Shown in pieces: positions 54,159 to 62,763 of a stretch of 64,000 nt of DNA (positions are counted from its first letter, which is position 1; the number at the start of each line of letters is the position of its first letter). A model generated the notes under the pieces. It searched no databases, was not told the DNA's origin, and worked only from the letters and a program-made list of their open reading frames with translations. The position numbers and the translations under genes are program-made. The stretch covers positions 1,178,001-1,242,000 of the forward strand of contig NZ_CP133480.1 of the NCBI RefSeq assembly GCF_031195445.1, in the 5' to 3' direction. Source of the stretch: Acuticoccus sp. MNP-M23. GTDB lineage: Bacteria; Pseudomonadota; Alphaproteobacteria; Rhizobiales; Amorphaceae.

Positions 54159-54923
54159 ATGGCACAAAAGTCCGTCCTCCTCGTCGGCGAGAGCTGGGTC
54201 AGCTCCTCCACCCACTACAAGGGCTTCGACCAGTTTGGCTCCGTCTCCTTCCATCTGGGCGCAGAGCCGCTGGTGGCTGCGCTGAAGGGCACGGCGTTCG
54301 ACCTCACCTACATGCCCGCGCACGAGGCCGCGAACGACCTGCCGTTCGACCGCGAAGGTCTGGCGAAGTTCGACGCCATCATCATTTCGGACATTGGGGC
54401 CAACACCATTCTCCTGCCGCCGGCGGTGTTCCTCGAAAGCCGGACCATGCCCAACCGGCTGAAGCTGATCCGCGACTGGACGGCCGATGGCGGCGGGCTG
54501 ATGATGATTGGCGGCTACCTCTCCTTCCAGGGGATCGACGGGCGCGCCCGGTGGCGCCGCACCCCGGTGGAGGAGGCCCTCCCCGTCACCTGCCTGCCGT
54601 GGGACGACCGGATCGAGATTCCCGAGGGCGTGACACCAGACCTCCTCGCCGAGCACCCCGTGCTGGAAGGCCTTTCCGGCGCGTGGCCGCCGCTCCTCGG
54701 CATCAACGAGGTGGAGCCGAAGGACGGGGCGACGGTCCTTGCACGGCTGCCGCAATCGGAAGGCGGACATCCGCTTCTGGTCCTCGGCGAGCACGGCAAG
54801 GGCCGCTCCGCCGCGTGGACGTCCGACATCGGGCCACACTGGCTGTCCAAGGAATTCTGCGACTGGGAGGGCTACAAGACGCTGTGGGTGAACCTCCTCA
54901 CCTGGCTCACCGAGGAGCGCTGA
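54159..54923 (+). CDS. PF07090-type glutamine amidotransferase-like protein
   Basis: The 254-residue product has the class I GATase-like flavodoxin fold: SVLLVGESWVSSSTHYKGFDQF at the start, FDAIIISDIGANT near residue 73, GGGLMMIGGYLSFQGI near residue 112, and the C-terminal HGKGRSAAWTSDIGPHW. The nucleophile region lacks the classical GxCxG cysteine, so no glutaminase activity is implied. Such genes commonly sit beside sugar ABC operons and PTE-like enzymes, as here. A GAAGG site precedes ATG 54159. Confidence 0.85.
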   Translation: MAQKSVLLVGESWVSSSTHYKGFDQFGSVSFHLGAEPLVAALKGTAFDLTYMPAHEAANDLPFDREGLAKFDAIIISDIGANTILLPPAVFLESRTMPNRLKLIRDWTADGGGLMMIGGYLSFQGIDGRARWRRTPVEEALPVTCLPWDDRIEIPEGVTPDLLAEHPVLEGLSGAWPPLLGINEVEPKDGATVLARLPQSEGGHPLLVLGEHGKGRSAAWTSDIGPHWLSKEFCDWEGYKTLWVNLLTWLTEER

Positions 54924-55197
54924 CGCCTCTGCGGCAACGTCAGCCAGGTGCCGGGACGCACGCGCACCAGCGTTGGTGCGCCGGTGTCCTCGCCGCCGTT
55001 GATCCGGTCGCCTCCATCCAGCGATGGCACAAGGTCGACGGCCTGCGCAGGCTCGTGTTCTCCAGAGTGGAGACCCTTATTGCGAACGGTAACGACACCG
55101 TCGTCATCAGCATGAAAGAGTGCCGGGCCAGTGCGTGAGCCGGCGCTGCCTTGTGGTCCGTGTCAATTGCATATGGCGGCAGACGATTGCCGGAGTG

Positions 55198-55827
55198 TTA
55201 CAGCGTCAGGGTGATGCCGGCTCGCATTGCGGCCCGCTGCACTTCGGATTCGAACGCCCGTTCGGTGCCAGCCTGGGTGCCGACGAGGACAAGATCGGCC
55301 TTTTCGATCCGGTCTCCGAACAAGACGACAGCGTCGGCCGGATCGCACTGGTTGGAGGTCCAGATCATGCCATCAAAATCGGGGTGGGCGTGGTGCAGGG
55401 CTTCGGCCCACCGCGCGGTCTCGCCATATTGCGACGGTGACGATGCGACAAGGTCGGTCCGCGCCACGTGCCACAGCCTGAGGTCTGGCGCGCGGAGTTC
55501 GGCGAGCGTGAGGTCCCGGCGAAGCACGATGACGCTATGGCACCGCTTGGCAAGCAGGCTGCGCGGATAGGTCTTGCGGCGGTCGGTTGGCGGGATATCG
55601 TGAAACAGCGTCTCGAAGATGGCCGCCTCGACGGTCGAGCCTGCGTACAGCGAGGGGACGCAGGCGCCGTTCCTGTCGAGGATCGGCGCAAAGCGGGTGG
55701 GGGCGCCGCGGCAGGGGTTGAACGCGGTTCCGGTGAACTCGGCCAGATGCACGCGGTGAAGCCGGTGGCCGCTTGCAAGGCGGCACGCATTGGGCCGCGG
55801 CAGCGGGACCGGCGGCGGCGACAGCAC
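55198..55827 (-). CDS. RES-domain toxin (NAD+-degrading)
   Basis: The 209-residue product has a RES domain, named for its conserved Arg-Glu-Ser. Visible elements are GTAFNPCRGAPTRFAPI, the SLYAGSTVEAAIFETLFHD core (catalytic Tyr/Glu region) and the late GMIWTSNQCDPADAVVLFGDR. RES toxins such as MbcT/Res deplete NAD+ when unrestrained. It follows the putative antitoxin gene by six bases in the usual antitoxin-first order. Confidence 0.88.
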   Translation of the reverse strand: MLSPPPVPLPRPNACRLASGHRLHRVHLAEFTGTAFNPCRGAPTRFAPILDRNGACVPSLYAGSTVEAAIFETLFHDIPPTDRRKTYPRSLLAKRCHSVIVLRRDLTLAELRAPDLRLWHVARTDLVASSPSQYGETARWAEALHHAHPDFDGMIWTSNQCDPADAVVLFGDRIEKADLVLVGTQAGTERAFESEVQRAAMRAGITLTL

Positions 55828-55833
55828 CAGGGG

Positions 55834-56511
55834 TCAGCCGGCGGCCGGGGCACCGAGGGCTCTTGCCGCAGCGAGAACGCGGTGCGGATTGTCAAGCATG
55901 TTGGCAGGATAGGCGCCGTCCAGCCAGCCGTTGGCCGAGGCGAACCAGAAGGCGCGCTGCCAGGGTGTCATCTCCTGCGGCAGCAAGGCGAGCACCTCGG
56001 CGATGAGGCGGCGGGGCTGGCCGTCAGCATCGAACTGGAAGGCGGGGTAGCGGTCGGCGCCGTGGAGCGGGACGGCAAGCACCTTTCCCTCTCGCTTCCA
56101 CCTGGATGCAGGCTCGCTGGGGTTGCGGCTGCGGCTGCCGGCAATCTTGCGAATATCGGCCGCAGTGAAGGTCGGCACCTCCTCCAGGAACGCGGTGCGC
56201 AGGCGGGCGTTTTGCGCAAGCACGTCCTCGTCGAGCCCGGTGCGGGGTTCGCCCTCGGCGTAAAAATCGACCAGACGGTCGAGCCGCGTTTCGTCCCGCT
56301 CGCGCAAGGTGGTCGGCACAAGATCGGCCAGGCGGGTGATGACGCGGGCAAGGACGCTGGATTCGCGCCCCGACCCCTTGAACACGGCAAGGCCGACGCG
56401 GGTGCCGCCGTGGACGGTATCGGCGCTGGGCAGGCCAAGCTTGGCCGCCACATCGGACGGGATGCGCTCCAGGTCGCTGCCGGTGAGATCGGCATATCTG
56501 ACGTCAACCAT
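55834..56511 (-). CDS. Antitoxin-like partner of the RES toxin
   Basis: The 225-residue product is longer than classic Xre/MbcA antitoxins (about 110-150). Its C-terminus (PWQRAFWFASANGWLDGAYPANMLDNPHRVLAAARAL) resembles the DUF2384/ParS toxin-binding domain found in RES antitoxins. The middle section ADIRKIAGSRSRNPSEPASRWKREG looks like a helix-turn-helix. The N-terminal 90 residues are unassigned. Position directly upstream of the toxin supports the role. Confidence 0.7.
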   Translation of the reverse strand: MVDVRYADLTGSDLERIPSDVAAKLGLPSADTVHGGTRVGLAVFKGSGRESSVLARVITRLADLVPTTLRERDETRLDRLVDFYAEGEPRTGLDEDVLAQNARLRTAFLEEVPTFTAADIRKIAGSRSRNPSEPASRWKREGKVLAVPLHGADRYPAFQFDADGQPRRLIAEVLALLPQEMTPWQRAFWFASANGWLDGAYPANMLDNPHRVLAAARALGAPAAG

Positions 56512-56740
56512 CGAAGCCCTCCCCGCGCGATTTTCGCGATGCGATGTTAATATCGTGCATATCGCGGCATCGTCAAGATGATGGGCGGTTTCGCGCTTTC
56601 GCCGGATGGCCCCGCCGGGGCGTGACCCGAGGGTGATTGCGCTTCATTTCCGTGCTCTGATGACGGGCCCAAAAGAAGTTTGGGCTGGATTGCCGTTGAG
56701 CGGCAACCTCGCCAGCATGTGCGCGGCAGGCCCGAGGCTG

Positions 56741-58012
56741 TCACAGGCCCGCAAGACGTTTCCGGTCAACGTCAGGCCGGTGGAAGACAAGCAGCCCGAG
56801 CACCGAGAGGGTCGCCAGAACCGCCATCAGAAGAAACGCGTATCGAAAGTCGCCGGTGAACTGGAGAAGCGCTCCCGTAATGACAGGCGCCAGGAACCCG
56901 GCCGCCGCGAACCATACCGTCATCACCCCCATTGCCGTCGCGGCGTAGCGTGGCACCACATCCACCACCACGGCGTAGAACGCAGCGTTGGGGGCGAGTG
57001 CGGCCGCGACCGCGACGGTAATGCCTGCCACCGCAATGGTGACGTCCCCGGTCAGCGCGACCGGAATGACAGCCAATGCCGCGACGGCCTGTGTGAGCGC
57101 AATCTGGTAGGTGCGTGACCGGCGGTAGTTTCCAGTCCGCGCGAGCGTCCTGTCCGAAATGCGACCGCCGATCACGAGCGCGACGGCCGCCGTCAGCCAG
57201 GGCAAAACGGCAACGAGCCCGACCTGCGAAAGATCCAGCCCGTAGGATTTGCGCAGGTAGGACGGCAGCCAGGTCATGAAAAAGAACAGGAAATACCCGA
57301 ATACGAAGTAGGCGAAATAGTTGGCAAGCAGCGTGGGCGTGGTGAGGAGAACCATCCAGCCTTTTCGCTCGGCTGTTTCCGTCGTTGCGCCCTCCGCACC
57401 GGCTGATGCGATCAGGTCGCGTTCCTTCGGCGAGACATGCAAGGAGGCCGCGGGATCGTCCTTGAAGAGGATGAGCCAGAGCGGGAGCCAGATCAGAACG
57501 AGGACGCCCAGGACAACGAACATGCCGCGCCAGCCGAGCCATCCAATGAGGCTCGACACGATCGGCGCGCCGGCCGCAAGCGCGAGGGGAACAGCCACCA
57601 GCGCGCCGGCAAGTGCGGTCCCGCGCTCCTGCGCCGGGAGCCAGCCATGGACAGCTTTGTTCAAAGCCGGAAAGCTCGGCCCTTCGGCTGCGCCCAGTGC
57701 AATTCGCGCCGCGTACAACATGACGAACCCGGTCGCCAAACCCATGAACCCCATGGACAGCGACCACACCACCGCAACAACACCGAGCGTGATCTTGGCG
57801 CCAAAGCGATCGGCGACGATGCCGCCGATCAAAGTCGTCAGAATATAACCGATCCCGAAGGCACCAAGAATCAGACCGACCGAAGCCGAGCTTAATTGAA
57901 ATTCAGCTTCAATTTCGTGGATCGCAAATGCGATTGCCGAACGGTCGATGTAATTGATGATGGTAATAAGGAACAGAAGCGCAACTACAACCCAGCGAAA
58001 CCGTCCGGACAT
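56741..58012 (-). CDS. MFS transporter, anion:cation symporter (sugar-acid) type
   Basis: The 423-residue protein has twelve predicted helices and the ACS-subfamily start RWVVVALLFLITIINYIDRSAIAFAIHEI, as in glucarate, galactonate and hexuronate carriers. Motif A-like GGIVADRFGAKITLG lies near residue 65. A GAGGAGA site precedes ATG 58012. It diverges from the GlcD-like oxidase gene. A sugar acid or small carboxylate is a plausible substrate. Confidence 0.9.
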   Translation of the reverse strand: MSGRFRWVVVALLFLITIINYIDRSAIAFAIHEIEAEFQLSSASVGLILGAFGIGYILTTLIGGIVADRFGAKITLGVVAVVWSLSMGFMGLATGFVMLYAARIALGAAEGPSFPALNKAVHGWLPAQERGTALAGALVAVPLALAAGAPIVSSLIGWLGWRGMFVVLGVLVLIWLPLWLILFKDDPAASLHVSPKERDLIASAGAEGATTETAERKGWMVLLTTPTLLANYFAYFVFGYFLFFFMTWLPSYLRKSYGLDLSQVGLVAVLPWLTAAVALVIGGRISDRTLARTGNYRRSRTYQIALTQAVAALAVIPVALTGDVTIAVAGITVAVAAALAPNAAFYAVVVDVVPRYAATAMGVMTVWFAAAGFLAPVITGALLQFTGDFRYAFLLMAVLATLSVLGLLVFHRPDVDRKRLAGL

Positions 58013-58463
58013 GGCATTCTCCTCGGCATGTATACGCAACGGTTTTCGCGTCAGCGACTTCGGCTCAATTGCGCAAGCGACGATCAGGCAAATGCTTTCT
58101 GGCTCAGATTTGAGCTGGAGAAGACCTGAACCGTCTTCACCGCCATCGATGCCCTGTTTTGCTGAGGTGCGCCAGTCCAGGCAAGGACCGAACCTGAGCG
58201 TTGTGAGGCGGCCAACCAGCATTCGGCCGCTTCTGCGCAAAATTGCATTCGTTGGCGGCACGAAGCTCTTAAAGAGCCAACCCCGAAGAACACCGGCCGT
58301 TGCGCAGCGCGGAATTTGCCCGGATGCGGTCCCGAACACGGCACTTCAGACCAATGGTTGTATGTGCGATGCACCGCATGGTTGAGGTGTAACATGTTAG
58401 TCTGTTGACACTATCTGACTGGACGGGCTACCTGGCGGCTGACCTTTGGTTTGGAGGCGTCGG
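58013..58463. promoter_or_regulatory. Divergent promoter region with palindrome TAACATGTTA
   Basis: This 451-base spacer separates the MFS and GlcD-like genes. It holds a perfect 10-base palindrome TAACATGTTA at 58390-58399, 65 bases upstream of the GlcD-like start, which could be a regulator site. I see no gene or RNA in it. Confidence 0.4.
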
Positions 58464-59882
58464 GTGGATCTGGAGAATTTTTGCGCGGCGCTTGAGGCGG
58501 CGATCGGAACAACTGCCGTGATGCGCGGCGACGCAATCCCGGCGCGCAACAACGCCGATTGGAGCTCACTTTCGCCGCAGCCGCCCGCGATCCTCGTCCG
58601 GCCGACCTCGACGGAAGACGTCGCACATGTTTTGCGGATCTGCAGCGAGGCCGGGATGCCGGTGGTGCCGCAGGGCGGGCTCACCGGCGTCAGCGGCGGT
58701 GCGCGTCCGGTGGCCGGGTGCGTCGCACTCTCGATGGAGCGCTTCGTCGGGGTCGAGAACATCGACGAAGCCGCGTCGACCATGACCGTGCGCGCCGGAA
58801 CGCCGCTTGAGGTGGTGCAGAAGGCGGCAGCCGAGCGCGGCCTGTACTTTCCGCTCGACCTTGGCGCCCGCGGCTCCTGCGCCATCGGCGGCAACGTTTC
58901 CACCAACGCCGGCGGCAACCGCGTCATCCGCTACGGCATGACCCGCGACCTGGTGCTCGGCATGGAAGTGGTGCTGCCGGACGGCACGGTGCTCACCAAT
59001 CTCAACAAGATGCTGAAGAACAACACCGGGTACGACCTGCGCCAGATCTTTGTTGGCGCGGAGGGCACGCTCGGCGTCGTCACCCGCCTCGTGCTGCGGC
59101 TCTTCCCGCAGCCGGTGAGCACGCTGGCGGCCGTGTGCGGCGTGGCGGACTATGGCCGCGTCCTTGCGCTCCTTGCAGGCGCGCGCAAGCGGCTGGGGCC
59201 GTCTCTCTCGGCGTTCGAGGTGATGTGGGCGGACTACTGGGAGGTTGCCGCGCGGCGGGTGCCCAACGTGCGCGACCCTCTGGAAGGCGATCACCCGTTC
59301 CACGTCCTCGTCGAGTTGCAGGGATCGGACGAGGACATCGACGGCCAGCGCTTTCAGTCCTGGATCGAGGCGGAGTTCGAGGCCGGCACCGTGACGGACG
59401 CAGCGCTGTCGCAGTCCCTCGCCGACGTTGCGGCCTTCTGGGGCTCGCGCGATGCCGCATCCGAATTCATCCAGGTGCTGGGGCCGCACCTGTCGTTCGA
59501 CATCTCGCTCTCGGTCGGCGACATGGACGCCTATGCCGCGGCCTGCCGCGACCGGCTCGCGGCGCGGATCGACGGCTGCCAGGCAATGTTCTACGGCCAT
59601 ATCGCGGACGGCAACATGCACATCATCGCCTGGGTCCCCGGCGCGCCGAAGCAGCCGGACACCGAAGTCTACGATGTCATCTACGGCCTGGTGCGGGAGT
59701 ATGGCGGCTCGGTCTCCGCAGAGCACGGCATCGGCCTCACCAAGAAGAATTATCTCTCCTATTCCCGGTCCGAGCCGGAACTGGCGCTGATGCGGACGAT
59801 CAAGCGCGCGCTCGACCCCGGCAACATCATGAACCCCGGCAAGGTCTTCGACATGCCGGCCACCGGCGAGAGCCGCTCATGA
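58464..59882 (+). CDS. FAD-linked oxidase, GlcD / D-2-hydroxyacid dehydrogenase type
   Basis: The 472-residue product has the PCMH FAD-binding domain (VRPTSTEDVAHVLRICSEAGMPVVPQGGLTGVSGGA) and the GNVSTNAGGNRVIRYGMTRDLVLGMEVVLPDG motif. Its C-terminal FAD-oxidase domain carries GHIADGNMHI (zinc/substrate histidines) and SAEHGIGLTKK, ending in the ALDPGNIMNPGKV signature. It oxidises a D-2-hydroxy acid such as glycolate, D-lactate or D-2-hydroxyglutarate. GTG 58464 is preceded by GGAGG. Its stop overlaps the TRAP dctQ start. Confidence 0.92.
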   Translation: MDLENFCAALEAAIGTTAVMRGDAIPARNNADWSSLSPQPPAILVRPTSTEDVAHVLRICSEAGMPVVPQGGLTGVSGGARPVAGCVALSMERFVGVENIDEAASTMTVRAGTPLEVVQKAAAERGLYFPLDLGARGSCAIGGNVSTNAGGNRVIRYGMTRDLVLGMEVVLPDGTVLTNLNKMLKNNTGYDLRQIFVGAEGTLGVVTRLVLRLFPQPVSTLAAVCGVADYGRVLALLAGARKRLGPSLSAFEVMWADYWEVAARRVPNVRDPLEGDHPFHVLVELQGSDEDIDGQRFQSWIEAEFEAGTVTDAALSQSLADVAAFWGSRDAASEFIQVLGPHLSFDISLSVGDMDAYAAACRDRLAARIDGCQAMFYGHIADGNMHIIAWVPGAPKQPDTEVYDVIYGLVREYGGSVSAEHGIGLTKKNYLSYSRSEPELALMRTIKRALDPGNIMNPGKVFDMPATGESRS

Positions 59883-60379
59883 AAGCGCTGCGGTTCATCG
59901 AAGCCAATCTTGAGCGCTATCTTCTGGCAGCCATCCTTCTGGCGCTCGTCGTCATTCTGGCGATGCAGGTGTTCGCGCGCTATGTGGTCGGCGCGCCGCT
60001 GGTGTGGTCCGAAGAGCTGGCGCGTTACCTCCTGATCTGGTGCACGTTCATCGGCGTCAGCCTTGCGGTGCGCGAGGGGCGGAACATCTCGGTCGACCTG
60101 CTGCCGACAATCTTCGGCCCGAAGAGCATCAAGGCATTCACCTTGCTGGCGCTTGCCGGCTCGCTGATCTTCTTCGTCATCATCGTCTGGTACTCGATCC
60201 CGCTGACGCAGCGCATCGCCAAGATCGGCCAGCGCTCGCCCGGCCTCAACATCCAGATGTGGACCATCTACGCGGCCGCGCCCGTGGGCTTCTCGCTCGC
60301 GGCCCTGCGCGCGGTCCAGGCCATCTGGCTGCTCGTCAGCGGTCGCTCCGGGCCCACCCACAAGAGCGAGGCGATCTGA
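59879..60379 (+). CDS. dctQ: TRAP transporter small permease (DctQ)
   Basis: The 166-residue protein has four membrane helices and the family's VFARYVVGAPLVWSEELARYLLIWCTFIGVSLAVREG segment. TRAP small permeases support the large subunit in sodium-driven uptake of organic acids. It overlaps the oxidase gene by four bases and is followed three bases later by dctM, so the oxidase substrate is very likely the transported acid. Confidence 0.95.
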   Translation: MKALRFIEANLERYLLAAILLALVVILAMQVFARYVVGAPLVWSEELARYLLIWCTFIGVSLAVREGRNISVDLLPTIFGPKSIKAFTLLALAGSLIFFVIIVWYSIPLTQRIAKIGQRSPGLNIQMWTIYAAAPVGFSLAALRAVQAIWLLVSGRSGPTHKSEAI

Positions 60380-60382
60380 ACC

Positions 60383-61660
60383 GTGTACGCCATTTCTGCT
60401 CTCATCCTCTTCTTGTGCGTGATGCTGCTTTCGGTGCCGGTGGCGTTCTCGCTCGGCTTCGGCGCCTTGCTGCCGGGGTGGCTCGGTGCGCCGACCTCGC
60501 CGAGCCAGGTGATCCGCTCCATCGTCACCGCGCTGGACAGCTTCCCGCTGCTGGCCGTGCCGCTGTTCATTCTGGCCGGCGAGATCATGACCAAAGGCGG
60601 CCTCGCGCGGCGCCTGTTCTCCTTCGCCGATGCGCTGCTCGGCCGCTTTCATGGCGGACTTGCCATGTCGAGCGTGGCGGCCTGCATGATGTTCGGCGCC
60701 ATCTCCGGCTCGTCGCCTGCCACGGTCGCAGCCATCGGCTCCATGGCGATCCCGCTTCTGGTCACAAAGGGCTACGGCGAACGCTTTTCCACCTCGCTGG
60801 TCACCGCTGCGGGGACGCTCGGCGTCATCGTGCCGCCGTCGATCCCGATGATCATCTACGGCATGGCGGCAAGCACATCGGTCAGCGCGCTGTTCATCGG
60901 CGGCATCATCCCGGCGGTGGTGATCGGCTCGCTGCTAATGCTCTACGCCTACATTTACGGCCGCCGGAACCGCGCCACCATCATCACCGATGCCGGAGCG
61001 GTCTCTGTCGCCGCAGCGTTCCGGCAGAGTTTCTGGGCTCTGGTCGCGCCGGTGATGGTGCTGGGCGGGATCTACGCCGGTGTCTTCACCCCGACGGAAG
61101 CGGCCGCCATCGCGGTCGTCTACGGCGCATTCGTGTCGATGGTCGTGTTCCGCGAAATGTCCATCAAGGGCTTCTTCGAGACGCTGGTGTCGACGGCGCT
61201 GGTCATCGCGCCGATCCTCATCATTGCGGGAACGGGCGCCGCGCTCGGCCGCGTTCTCACGCTGCTGCAGGTGCCGGCGCAGATCGGCGTCTTTCTGGGC
61301 GGCGCGATCGACGAGCGGCTGACGCTGCTCCTTCTCATCAACGCGATCCTGCTCATCGTGGGCATGTTCATGGAAACGCTGTCGGCCATCATCGTGCTGA
61401 CGCCGATCCTGCTGCCCGTGCTGGCGCCCTATGGCGTCGACCCGGTCCATTTCGGGCTGATCATGGTGGTCAACCTTGCCATCGGCTTCGTGACGCCGCC
61501 GGTGGGGGTCAACATCTACGTCGCGAGCGGCATCACCGGGCTTAGCGTGGTGGAGATCTGCAAAGGTCTCATCGTGCCCCTGGCGCTGCTTCTCATCGGC
61601 CTGCTCGCCGTCACCTACATCCCCGCGCTGACCCTGTGGCTGCCGTCTCTGGGCAACTGA
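60383..61660 (+). CDS. dctM: TRAP transporter large permease (DctM)
   Basis: The 425-residue protein is the main TRAP channel with about twelve helices. Visible signatures are VPLFILAGEIMTKGGLARRLF, SSVAACMMFGAISGSSPATVAAIGSMAIPLL, GTLGVIVPPSIPMIIYG and IGFVTPPVGVNIYVASGI. GTG 60383 starts the frame three bases after dctQ. Confidence 0.96.
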   Translation: MYAISALILFLCVMLLSVPVAFSLGFGALLPGWLGAPTSPSQVIRSIVTALDSFPLLAVPLFILAGEIMTKGGLARRLFSFADALLGRFHGGLAMSSVAACMMFGAISGSSPATVAAIGSMAIPLLVTKGYGERFSTSLVTAAGTLGVIVPPSIPMIIYGMAASTSVSALFIGGIIPAVVIGSLLMLYAYIYGRRNRATIITDAGAVSVAAAFRQSFWALVAPVMVLGGIYAGVFTPTEAAAIAVVYGAFVSMVVFREMSIKGFFETLVSTALVIAPILIIAGTGAALGRVLTLLQVPAQIGVFLGGAIDERLTLLLLINAILLIVGMFMETLSAIIVLTPILLPVLAPYGVDPVHFGLIMVVNLAIGFVTPPVGVNIYVASGITGLSVVEICKGLIVPLALLLIGLLAVTYIPALTLWLPSLGN

Positions 61661-61698
61661 CAGGGCCTGCGCGCCAAAAAATCCAACGGAGGAAAACA

Positions 61699-62712
61699 AT
61701 GAAATTCTTGCTGAAAGCTTCTCTCGCCGGCGCCATCGCGCTGGGCGGTGCACTACCCGCCATGGCCGCGGACTACACCATGATCCTCGGCCACACGCTG
61801 TCGGACTCCGCGCACCCGCTCTACAAGGCATTCGAGAAGATCAAGAGCGAGATCGAGACCAACAGCGACGGGCGCATCGAGGTCCAGCACCAGCCGGGCG
61901 CTGCGCTGGGCGGTGACCGCGAGCTGATGGAATCGCTGCTCCTGGGTGACGTGCAGTTCGTGCCGATTTCCACCTCCGGCGCCGTGCAGTTCGTGCCCGA
62001 GTTCGCCGTCTTCGAGATCCCGTACGTGTTCCCGACCGATACGGCAGTGCTGCGCGGCATCCTCAACGAGTCCAGCTTCACGGCGGACCTGGAAGAGGCG
62101 CTTGCCGACAAGGGCCTGAAGTTCGGCCGGTTCTACAATGGCGGCTTCCGTCAGCTCACCACCTCGTCGGTGCCCGTGCGCACGCCGGACGACATTTCGT
62201 CCAACAACCTGCGCATCCGCGTGATCGAGAACCCGTATCCGGTGGCGATCTGGAAGGCGATCGGCGCCGCGCCGACGCCCATCGCGTTCCCGGAACTTTA
62301 TGGCGCGCTGCAGCAGGGCGTCGTCGACGGCCAGGAAAACCCGTTCGGCCACATCCTGTCGCAGAAATTCTACGAGGTGCAGAAATATCTCTCAACCACC
62401 AGCCACATCCTCCTGGCCAACGTGAACCTCATCAACAAGGAATGGTACGACAGCCTTCCTGAGGATCTGCAGAAGGTTGTCGACGATGCGCTGGTCACCG
62501 CCGACGCGTTCCAGTGGCAGCTGCAGGACGACATGCAGGCCGGCCAGCGCGCCGACATCGAGGCGAACATGGAAGTGATCGACCTCACCGACGAAGAGAT
62601 CGCGCTGTTCAAGGAAAAGACCGTGCCTATCCAGGAGATGGTGCGCGAGAATGTCGGCGACGCGATGGTCGACTCGCTGCTTTCCGCCATCGACAACGCC
62701 AACAACAGCTAA
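61699..62712 (+). CDS. dctP: TRAP transporter substrate-binding protein (DctP)
   Basis: The 337-residue periplasmic protein has a signal peptide (SLAGAIALGGALPAMAA) and a DctP fold. MILGHTLSDSAHPLYKAFEKIK opens the mature part, the conserved arginine region LRIRVIENPYPVAIWKAIGA lies near residue 170, and ELYGALQQGVVDGQENPF follows. The Arg typically binds the substrate carboxylate. GGAGGAAAACA precedes ATG 61699, a strong ribosome-binding site. It ends the oxidase-dctQMP operon. Confidence 0.96.
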   Translation: MKFLLKASLAGAIALGGALPAMAADYTMILGHTLSDSAHPLYKAFEKIKSEIETNSDGRIEVQHQPGAALGGDRELMESLLLGDVQFVPISTSGAVQFVPEFAVFEIPYVFPTDTAVLRGILNESSFTADLEEALADKGLKFGRFYNGGFRQLTTSSVPVRTPDDISSNNLRIRVIENPYPVAIWKAIGAAPTPIAFPELYGALQQGVVDGQENPFGHILSQKFYEVQKYLSTTSHILLANVNLINKEWYDSLPEDLQKVVDDALVTADAFQWQLQDDMQAGQRADIEANMEVIDLTDEEIALFKEKTVPIQEMVRENVGDAMVDSLLSAIDNANNS

Positions 62713-62720
62713 CGCAAGAA

Positions 62721-62750
62721 CGCCTCGCTCGGATCGAACCGAGCGGGGCG
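62721..62750. terminator. Hairpin between dctP and the convergent oxidase gene
   Basis: CGCCTCGCTCGG pairs with CCGAGCGGGGCG (one G-T wobble) around a 6-base loop, 8 bases past the dctP stop. It lies between convergent genes, so it is a probable bidirectional terminator, although no T-tract is present. Confidence 0.6.
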
Positions 62751-62763
62751 ACCCTGTGGCCGG

